NCBI GenBank assembly: GCA_038133505.1
Contig: JAYPTI010000111.1
Coordinates: 1-11,012, forward strand
Length of the DNA: 11,012 bases
Reading direction: 5' to 3'
Source of the DNA: JAYQUR01 sp038133505
Lineage (GTDB): Bacteria > Pseudomonadota > Alphaproteobacteria > MPNO01 > UBA830
A model generated the notes under the pieces. It worked only from the letters and a program-made list of their open reading frames with translations. It was not told the DNA's origin and searched no databases. Within the stretch, counting starts at the first letter, position 1, and each line of letters begins with the position of its first letter. This document shows, in pieces, positions 6,207 to 11,012 of this stretch. Made by a program: the position numbers and the translations under genes.

Positions 6207-7117
6207 GCGTCCGCTCCGCGGAGCGCCGCTTCCGCCCGCTTTCGCTTGCGCGCCTCCGCACGGACCGAGAGATAGCTGCCGCCGATGATCAGCGCCGCGC
6301 CCGGGACCAGCCAGATTTCCGGAATCTGGTCGAACAACGCGAATCCCAGCAGCGCCACCAGCGGAAGCTGCAGATAGTATGTCGGCATCACCACCGCGGC
6401 CTCCGCCAGTGCCAGCGACCTCGTCATGAAGGTCTGCGAGTAAAGGCTGAGAACGCCGAAAGCGATAATCCACGGCAGGTCGATCCAGCCTGGCGTGGTC
6501 CAGTGGGCGATGCCCGGGACCGCCGAGACCGGCAGGTTTATCGCGAACATGTAGAACACAACCGCATTGTGGTTTTCGGTCAGCGTCAGGGCCCGGGTCC
6601 ACGCCATCGCCGCGCCGTAAGCGACAGCGGTATAGACCATACCGATCATCGCGACATGGATCTCGGCGAAGCCCGGCCGGATGATGATAACGCCGCCCGC
6701 GATCCCCAGCAGGATCGCGGCGATCCGGGTCGCATCTAGTTTTTCGCGCAGCCAGACGGCGAGGATCAGAACGGAGAACAGCGGCGCCATGAACGAGAGG
6801 GTGGTTGCGTCCGCCAGCGTGATGTGGGCCAGCGCGTAGAACCAGCAGAGATTGCCGGTATAGACCGCGACGGCGCGTAATCCGTATGCCTTCCAGCGCC
6901 GCGTGCGCAGCGCGCCTGGCCCCGCGCGGATCACCCACGGCAACATAACTGCAGTACCGAGCGCCGTGCGGAACAGGACGAGCTGGTAGACGGAAAAGGT
7001 CTCGCCGAGATGGCGGATCGTGACGTAGGTGAACGCGTAGCACATCGCCGACAGGAACATCAGCGCGATGCCGCGGCTTGCGGCCGGGAGCGCGTTGAAC
7101 GCAGCGAGCAGGCTCAT
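6203..7117 (-). CDS. EamA/DMT-family transporter
   Basis: Inner-membrane permease of 304 residues with two EamA domains (about residues 16-145 and 155-288) and about ten hydrophobic segments, followed by a basic C-terminal tail (ARKRKRAEAA). The second domain has WTTPGW, TYYLQLPLVALLG and DQIPEIW, the subgroup pattern shared with the downstream gene. The N-terminus MSLLAAFNALP resembles that of the + strand copy at 1289. GAGGAA lies about ten bases before the ATG. The start is 13 bases after the stop of the glycosylase gene, and the stop overlaps the next GTG, so it is the middle member of a probable three-gene operon. The substrate cannot be predicted. Confidence 0.9.
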   Translation of the reverse strand: MSLLAAFNALPAASRGIALMFLSAMCYAFTYVTIRHLGETFSVYQLVLFRTALGTAVMLPWVIRAGPGALRTRRWKAYGLRAVAVYTGNLCWFYALAHITLADATTLSFMAPLFSVLILAVWLREKLDATRIAAILLGIAGGVIIIRPGFAEIHVAMIGMVYTAVAYGAAMAWTRALTLTENHNAVVFYMFAINLPVSAVPGIAHWTTPGWIDLPWIIAFGVLSLYSQTFMTRSLALAEAAVVMPTYYLQLPLVALLGFALFDQIPEIWLVPGAALIIGGSYLSVRAEARKRKRAEAALRGADA

Positions 7118-7130
7118 TCGCGTGCGTTCC

Positions 7131-7718
7131 TCACGACCCGACCAGCGCGTGGACGCGGGCGCGCAGTTCGGGCAGAAGCTCCTCGTCGAACCACGGTTTC
7201 TTCTTCTGCCACCCGGTCGTCCGCCAGCTCGGATGCGGCGTGGGCAGGAACCGGGGCAGGTAATCCCGGAAGGCGCGTACCGTCTCGGTCATGTTCTTCT
7301 TTCGCTCGCGGCCGAGATAGAAGGCCTGCGCATAGGTCCCGACCAGCAGCGTCAGTTCCACCTTCTTCAGCGCATCCAGCAGCGGCGGATGCCATTTCGG
7401 TGCACATTCCTTGCGCGGCGGATAGTCGCCGCCGTTCTCCATCGTGCCGGGGTAGCAGAAGCCGATCGGCACGATGGCGACCCGGCTTTCGTCGTAAAAC
7501 TTCTCGTCGTCCGTCTGAAGCCAGTCCCGCAGCCGCTTTCCGCTCGGGTCGTTCCACGGGATGCCGGAATTGTGCACGCGGACGCCGGGCGCCTGGCCGA
7601 CGATGCAAAGCCGCGCCGACGAGGATCCCCGGACGACCGGCCGCGGGCCGCTCGGCAGCCCGTCGCAATGGGTGCGGGCACGAATGTCGCTGAACAGGTC
7701 TGACAGGGTGTCGGGCAT
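7131..7718 (-). CDS. Uracil-DNA glycosylase superfamily protein
   Basis: Predicted DNA-repair enzyme of 195 residues that would remove uracil or a related damaged base from DNA. The superfamily motif 1 is GQAPG (41-45) followed by HNSGIPWNDPSGKRLRDWL, and motif 2 is PHPSWR (161-166); GFCYPG and KECAPKW in between are typical of the proteobacterial group. Cys18, Cys88 and Cys105 correspond by spacing to three of the four cluster cysteines of iron-sulfur family 4 type enzymes. The first Cys of the expected CxxC is Arg15 (RTHC). Position 42 is Gln, not the Glu of classical family 4 (GExPG). GGAG lies four bases before the ATG. It leads a probable operon with two EamA transporters, a pairing with no obvious functional logic. 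The exact family and whether it is active are uncertain. Confidence 0.85.
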   Translation of the reverse strand: MPDTLSDLFSDIRARTHCDGLPSGPRPVVRGSSSARLCIVGQAPGVRVHNSGIPWNDPSGKRLRDWLQTDDEKFYDESRVAIVPIGFCYPGTMENGGDYPPRKECAPKWHPPLLDALKKVELTLLVGTYAQAFYLGRERKKNMTETVRAFRDYLPRFLPTPHPSWRTTGWQKKKPWFDEELLPELRARVHALVGS

Positions 7719-7764
7719 CTGACTCCGGGTCGGCGGGACTGCTGCCGCTGCGGCGGCAAAGCTT

Positions 7765-7770
7765 TATAGT
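7765..7770 (+). promoter_or_regulatory. Candidate -10 element (TATAGT) for the phosphatase gene
   Basis: TATAGT matches the sigma-70 -10 consensus at five of six positions. A poor -35 (CTGCCG, 7742-7747) lies 17 bases upstream. Transcription would begin near 7777, after the in-frame ATG at 7772, which supports the later start codon at 7817. The divergent glycosylase gene must have its promoter in the same 98 bases. Confidence 0.4.
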
Positions 7771-7816
7771 AATGCCCCCGGATGACAAGGGTCGAATGAG
7801 AGGGAGGGGAGGACGC

Positions 7817-8293
7817 GTGTTCAGGGTGCTGTTCGTCTGTACCGGAAATATATGCCGCTCGCCGACGGCGGAAGGCGTGATGCGCACGCTTGTCGAGGAT
7901 CGCGGGCTCGAGAGCCGCATCGAGATCGATTCCGCCGGGATCGGGGCGTGGCATGTCGGCGAGCCGCCCGACGAAAGGTCTCAGGAGACCGCGCGGCGCC
8001 GCGGCGTCGAGATCGGGCGCCAGCGCGCGCGGACCGTCCGGCCGGGCGACTTCGATCACTTCGACCTTATCCTCGCCATGGACGGCGGCCACTACCGCAG
8101 TCTCGCGGGCGCCTGTCCCGACGGGCGGCGCGACCGTATCCGGATGTTCATGGACTACGCGCCCGCCTACGGCATCGAGGACGTGCCCGATCCCTATTAC
8201 GGTGCGGGCGACGGGTTCGAGCGCGTCTTCGACATGATCGAGACAGGCGCGGCGGCCATCCTCGCCGAGATCGAGGCTGATCATCTCGATTGA
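7817..8293 (+). CDS. Low-molecular-weight protein tyrosine phosphatase
   Basis: Cytosolic phosphatase of 158 residues from GTG 7817, the usual family length. The P-loop VCTGNICRS holds the nucleophile C8 and R14 in a CX5R motif, and DPYY at 125-128 provides the general acid D125 and the tyrosines typical of the family. Such enzymes dephosphorylate protein tyrosines or small phosphoesters, sometimes opposite a polysaccharide-linked tyrosine kinase; none is in the window. ATGs at 7772 and 7796 are in frame, but the GTG has GGGGAGG four bases upstream, gives the normal N-terminus (MFRVLFVC), and fits the candidate promoter. A short perfect hairpin (8294-8308) follows the last codon directly. Confidence 0.92.
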   Translation: MFRVLFVCTGNICRSPTAEGVMRTLVEDRGLESRIEIDSAGIGAWHVGEPPDERSQETARRRGVEIGRQRARTVRPGDFDHFDLILAMDGGHYRSLAGACPDGRRDRIRMFMDYAPAYGIEDVPDPYYGAGDGFERVFDMIETGAAAILAEIEADHLD

Positions 8294-8308
8294 CGGTCTG
8301 CGAGACCG
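8294..8308 (+). other. Short hairpin at the end of the phosphatase gene
   Basis: CGGTCT and AGACCG pair perfectly around a three-base loop GCG, starting one base after the stop codon. No T-tract follows, so it is not a standard terminator. It may protect the mRNA end or be chance. The remaining 8309-8544 is intergenic, becomes AT-richer from about 8378, and presumably holds the cysE promoter; I see only a TTGACG at 8474 without a good -10. Confidence 0.3.
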
Positions 8309-8544
8309 GACCGAAGCGGCCCGCGGCGCGCCCGTCACGTCGATTGAGCCGATGGGCGGCGGGACGGCGCCGAAAAACAAAAATCCCCTATTTAAGCTCG
8401 ACATTCCGGCCGTTTCCGGTCAGTTTTCGCGCCGTTTGGCGATTTACGGAAAAATCTTTTTCGTTTTGCCGCGTTGACGCCCGGCCGCGACGGGCACATG
8501 TCAGGCGGACGAAGGAAAAAGCAGTTCGGGGACGGGACCTGGCG

Positions 8545-9261
8545 ATGGCGCTTTTCGAACGGACGGCCGAGACGATCCGCGTGATCATGGAAAAGGATCC
8601 GGCGGCGCGATCGCGCCTCGAGGTCTTTTTCTGCTATCCCGGTTTTCACGCCGTCCTGTTCCACCGGCTCTCCCACGCGGCCTGGAACGCGGGGCTCCAC
8701 TTCGTCGCCCGGTTCATTTCCTATTTCGCGCGCATTCTGACGGGGATCGAGATCCATCCCGCCGCCAAGATCGGCCGGCGGGTCTTCATCGATCACGGCA
8801 TGGGCTGCGTCATCGGCGGAACGGCCGAGGTCGGCGACGACGTTACCCTCTATCAGGGCGTCACGCTGGGCGGCGTGTCGCTCAAGAAGGAGAAGCGTCA
8901 CCCGACGATCGGCAACCGCGTGGTCGTCGGCGCCGGCGCGCAGGTACTCGGGCCGGTGACGGTGGGCGAGGGCGCAAATATCGGCGCCAATGCCGTCGTC
9001 CTCGCAGACGTCCCGCCTGGCGTGACGATGGTCGGTATTCCTGCAAAGCAGGTGATGCCGCGCGACCGCACGGCGGAGCCGGAATTCGTCGCCTACGGCA
9101 CGCCGTTCGGCGAATCGCCCGACCCGGTCGCCAAGGTGATCGACGGGCTGATGGGCGAGATCCAGACGCTCCGCGCCCGGCTCGACGAATTCGAGGAAGC
9201 GAACGCAGCGCGCCCGACGGCCTCCGACGAGGACGACCCTTGTCTCGGCGAGTCGCGCTAG
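8545..9261 (+). CDS. cysE: Serine O-acetyltransferase
   Basis: Cytosolic enzyme of 238 residues that transfers acetyl from acetyl-CoA to L-serine, giving O-acetylserine for cysteine synthesis. Residues about 65-170 form the left-handed beta-helix of hexapeptide repeats. The signature includes GIEIHPAAKIG with H71, FIDHGMGCVIGG with D83 and H84, YQGVTLGG (103-110) and VGIPAK (163-168). The N-terminal helical part is short, as in the compact bacterial form, not the longer E. coli form. After the helix comes a likely coiled-coil (about 193-220) and an acidic tail ending CLGESR, so the C-terminal isoleucine that normally inserts into cysteine synthase is absent. ATG 8545 was chosen because homology begins there; the frame is open further upstream but without family resemblance. 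cysK follows after 25 bases, so the two are likely co-transcribed. Confidence 0.93.
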   Translation: MALFERTAETIRVIMEKDPAARSRLEVFFCYPGFHAVLFHRLSHAAWNAGLHFVARFISYFARILTGIEIHPAAKIGRRVFIDHGMGCVIGGTAEVGDDVTLYQGVTLGGVSLKKEKRHPTIGNRVVVGAGAQVLGPVTVGEGANIGANAVVLADVPPGVTMVGIPAKQVMPRDRTAEPEFVAYGTPFGESPDPVAKVIDGLMGEIQTLRARLDEFEEANAARPTASDEDDPCLGESR

Positions 9262-9286
9262 CAACACAAGAACCGGCAGAGGCAGG

Positions 9287-10285
9287 ATGGATATCCGCAA
9301 GGGTTTTTCGGGAGCGGTCGGAAATACGCCGCTCATCAGGCTCAACAAGGCATCCGAAATCACGGGCTGCGAGATTCTCGGAAAGGCGGAATTCCTGAAC
9401 CCGGGCGGATCGGTCAAGGACCGCGCCGCGCTCTACATGATCCTCGATGCCGAACGTGCCGGCACGCTCAAGCCCGGCGGCGTCATCGTCGAGGGGACGG
9501 CCGGAAATACCGGCATCGGCCTCGCGCTGGTCGGCAACGCGCGCGGCTACCGCACCGTGATCGTCATCCCCGAGACGCAGAGCCGCGAAAAAATGGACAT
9601 GCTGCGGCTGTGCGGCGCCGAGCTGATGCCGGTTCCCGCCAAGCCCTACAAGGATCCCGGCAACTACGTGCGCGTCTCCGAGCGCGTCGCCGCCGAATAT
9701 GCCGAGAAGGAGCCCAACGGCGCGCTGTGGGCCAACCAGTGGGACAATCCGGCGAACTGGAAGGGCCACTACAAATCCACCGGTCCCGAAATCTGGGCGC
9801 AGACCGACGGCAAGATCGACGGCTTCGTCTGCGCGATCGGTACTGGCGGCACGCTCGCCGGCATCTCGACCTTCCTGAAGGAGGTCAATCCCGACATCAA
9901 GATCGGGCTCGCCGACCCGGAAGGCGCGGCGATGTACAGCTATTTCAAGACCGGCGAGCTGGCGGGCGAGGGCTCGTCGATCACCGAGGGGATCGGCCAG
10001 GGCCGCATCACCGGCAACGTGGCGCAGGCCAAGGTCGACCTGCCGTTCCGGATCCCCGACGCGGAGGCGCTGCCGGTCATCTTCGACCTGCTGAAGGAGG
10101 AGGGCCTGTGTCTCGGCGGGTCGTCCGGCATCAACGTCGCCGGCGCGATCCGGCTGGCGAAGGAACTCGGCCCCGGCCACACCATCGTCACCATCCTGTG
10201 CGACGGCGGCCAGCGCTACCAGTCCAAGCTGTTCAATCCAGAGTTCCTGCGCGAGAAGGACCTGCCGGTTCCCGACTGGCTGTAG
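9287..10285 (+). CDS. cysK: Cysteine synthase (O-acetylserine sulfhydrylase family)
   Basis: Cytosolic PLP enzyme of 332 residues that converts O-acetylserine and sulfide to cysteine and acetate. The PLP lysine is K44 in GGSVKDR, the substrate loop is TAGNTG (71-76), the phosphate-binding loop is GTGGT (185-189), and the serine that meets the pyridine nitrogen lies in GGSSGINV (277-284). The segment SITEGIGQGRI (230-241) differs from the QGIGAGF pattern of E. coli CysK and resembles a separate clade that, as I recall, includes fungal Mcy1 and mycobacterial Cds1, so a desulfhydrase or side activity is possible. AGAGG lies four bases before the ATG. Placement right after cysE supports a biosynthetic role. 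Confidence 0.9.
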   Translation: MDIRKGFSGAVGNTPLIRLNKASEITGCEILGKAEFLNPGGSVKDRAALYMILDAERAGTLKPGGVIVEGTAGNTGIGLALVGNARGYRTVIVIPETQSREKMDMLRLCGAELMPVPAKPYKDPGNYVRVSERVAAEYAEKEPNGALWANQWDNPANWKGHYKSTGPEIWAQTDGKIDGFVCAIGTGGTLAGISTFLKEVNPDIKIGLADPEGAAMYSYFKTGELAGEGSSITEGIGQGRITGNVAQAKVDLPFRIPDAEALPVIFDLLKEEGLCLGGSSGINVAGAIRLAKELGPGHTIVTILCDGGQRYQSKLFNPEFLREKDLPVPDWL

Positions 10286-10302
10286 ACGCGCCTCGATACT
10301 AA

Positions 10303-10317
10303 GATCGGGGCCCGATC
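10303..10317. promoter_or_regulatory. 15-bp palindrome between cysK and the GST gene
   Basis: GATCGGG and CCCGATC are perfect inverted copies around one central G. As RNA it would give a six-pair stem with a three-base loop. It could be a weak attenuator or a protein-binding site in the 48-base gap before the next gene. No T-tract follows. Function is inferred from position only. Confidence 0.3.
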
Positions 10318-10333
10318 ACTCGAGAGTTCCCCG

Positions 10334-10936
10334 ATGCCCCACTACATCCTCCATTCGCGCCTCGCATCGCCGTTCGGCCGCAAGGTCCTGTTCTCGGCCG
10401 CCGTCCTCGGCCTCACCGACGCGGTCGAGTTCATGAAAGCGGACGACGAGGACCTGCTGCGCACCCAGAATCCGCTCGGCAAAATTCCGGCGCTGATACT
10501 CGCCGACGGGCGGGCGCTGTTCGACAGCCCCGTCATTCTCGAGTTTCTCGACGGCGAAACGGGCGGCGGGAAGATCCTTCCGGCGGCCGGCGAGGCGCGT
10601 TTCGAGGCGCTGCGCCAGGAGGCGATGGCAGACGGCATCCTCGATGCTGCGCTTCTCGTGCTGTACGAGCGACGCTACCGCCCCGACGAGGAACCGTACG
10701 AGCCGTGGCTCGATTTCCAGCGCGGCAAGATCGCCCGCGCGCTCGCCGCCTTCGCGAAATCGCCCCCGTCGCTGTCGCCCATCACGGTCGGCGGCATCAC
10801 GCTCGCCTGCGCGCTCGAATATCTCGATTTCCGCAAGGGCTACGACTGGCGGCCGGAATTTCCGGCGCTGGTCGACTGGCTCGGCGAGGTGCACGCGGCC
10901 TATCCGGCCTTCGCGGACTCCACGCCCACGGACTGA
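10334..10936 (+). CDS. Glutathione S-transferase family protein (YibF-like)
   Basis: Predicted cytosolic protein of 200 residues with an N-terminal thioredoxin-like GST domain and a C-terminal helical domain. The N-terminus reads LHSRLASPFGRKV, where S12 is the likely glutathione-activating residue. NPLGKIPAL (46-54) has the cis-proline loop, and FDSPVILEFLD (63-73) carries the glutathione gamma-glutamyl contact. The C-terminal domain begins around residue 85 and contains TLACALEYLDFR, where GSTs usually have a conserved Asp in an N-capping box. The arrangement resembles E. coli YibF. The gene follows cysK by 48 bases on the same strand and may be read through from it; a link to thiol metabolism is plausible but not shown. 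The substrate is unknown. Confidence 0.9.
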   Translation: MPHYILHSRLASPFGRKVLFSAAVLGLTDAVEFMKADDEDLLRTQNPLGKIPALILADGRALFDSPVILEFLDGETGGGKILPAAGEARFEALRQEAMADGILDAALLVLYERRYRPDEEPYEPWLDFQRGKIARALAAFAKSPPSLSPITVGGITLACALEYLDFRKGYDWRPEFPALVDWLGEVHAAYPAFADSTPTD

Positions 10937-10957
10937 TTTTTCTGCGGTTCCGGCCCG

Positions 10958-11012
10958 CTCCCCCTCCAGGCCACCCAACGTCAGTATCCTCATGGGTGGC
11001 CGGGAGGGGGAG
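10958..11012. repeat. Long inverted repeat, terminator or dispersed palindrome
   Basis: The arms 10958-10977 and 10993-11012 are inverted copies with 19 of 20 positions paired (the A at 10968 is the mismatch), around a 15-base loop. The right arm ends exactly at the window edge, so the structure may be longer. A run of five T follows the GST stop at 10937-10941 but lies before the hairpin. It could stop transcription of the cys/GST genes, or be one copy of an intergenic repeat family; similar TGGGTGGCCGGG palindromes occur in alphaproteobacteria as I recall. Confidence 0.65.

Noticed and set aside
5135..6739. 534-residue open frame on the + strand
   Set aside because: Antisense to both transporters, very Arg-rich low-complexity protein, crosses both N-runs; typical high-GC shadow.
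5106..7043. 645-residue open frame on the - strand spanning both N-runs
   Set aside because: It is a shadow of the two transporter genes in another frame, is Arg/Gly/Asp-rich, and is open across the N-runs only because unknown bases cannot show stops.
7367..8404. 345-residue open frame on the - strand
   Set aside because: Overlaps the phosphatase in antisense and the glycosylase in another frame; no recognisable domain.
8474..8502. TTGACG followed 17 bases later by CACATG as a cysE promoter
   Set aside because: The -35 is good but the -10 matches the consensus poorly; not strong enough to list as a feature.
8882..10180. 432-residue open frame on the - strand
   Set aside because: Antisense to cysE and cysK, which have full catalytic motifs; composition is that of a GC-rich antisense frame.

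Overview
The window is a GC-rich stretch of bacterial chromosome, most probably from an alphaproteobacterium. This rests on high third-position GC, long shadow reading frames on both strands, typical Shine-Dalgarno sequences, and the look of the CysE/CysK, LMW-PTP, pterin dehydratase and EamA proteins. It is a draft or metagenome-type assembly: two runs of ten N (5259-5268 and 6163-6172) interrupt one gene cluster. No rRNA, tRNA, CRISPR array, transposase or phage gene was recognised.

Left part (1-2194, + strand): three EamA/DMT-type membrane transporters lie head to tail. The first is cut by the window edge, the second follows after 4 bases, and the third follows after an unusual 14-bp tandem repeat carrying a chain of five-codon mini-ORFs linked by ATGA stop/start overlaps. 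Next come a divergent pair: a pterin-4a-carbinolamine dehydratase (2198-2560, -) and a small zincin-type metallopeptidase (2634-3062, +).

Middle part (3088-7718, - strand): reading in the direction of transcription, the order is a UDG-superfamily glycosylase, an EamA transporter, a second EamA transporter split by the assembly gaps, about 345 bases without a clear gene, and a 611-residue B12-binding/radical SAM protein. The radical SAM gene is clearly lower in GC than its neighbours, starts at TTG and has no pathway partner nearby, so it may be an acquired gene. At both N-runs the sequence just right of the gap repeats a sequence shortly left of it. Joining the contigs at those repeats restores an uninterrupted transporter gene with a GTGA overlap to its upstream neighbour, so the gaps look like unmerged overlaps or strain variants, not missing DNA.

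Right part (7817-10936, + strand): a low-molecular-weight protein tyrosine phosphatase is divergent from the glycosylase. It is followed by serine acetyltransferase (cysE) and cysteine synthase (cysK) 25 bases apart, together the two-step route from serine to cysteine, and then a glutathione S-transferase-like protein. The window ends on a near-perfect 20-bp inverted repeat.

Most genes are ordinary housekeeping or transport genes. The points most worth a second look are the mini-ORF relay at 1246-1292, the radical SAM gene, the gap structure, a missing iron-sulfur cysteine in the glycosylase, and a CysE lacking the usual C-terminal isoleucine.
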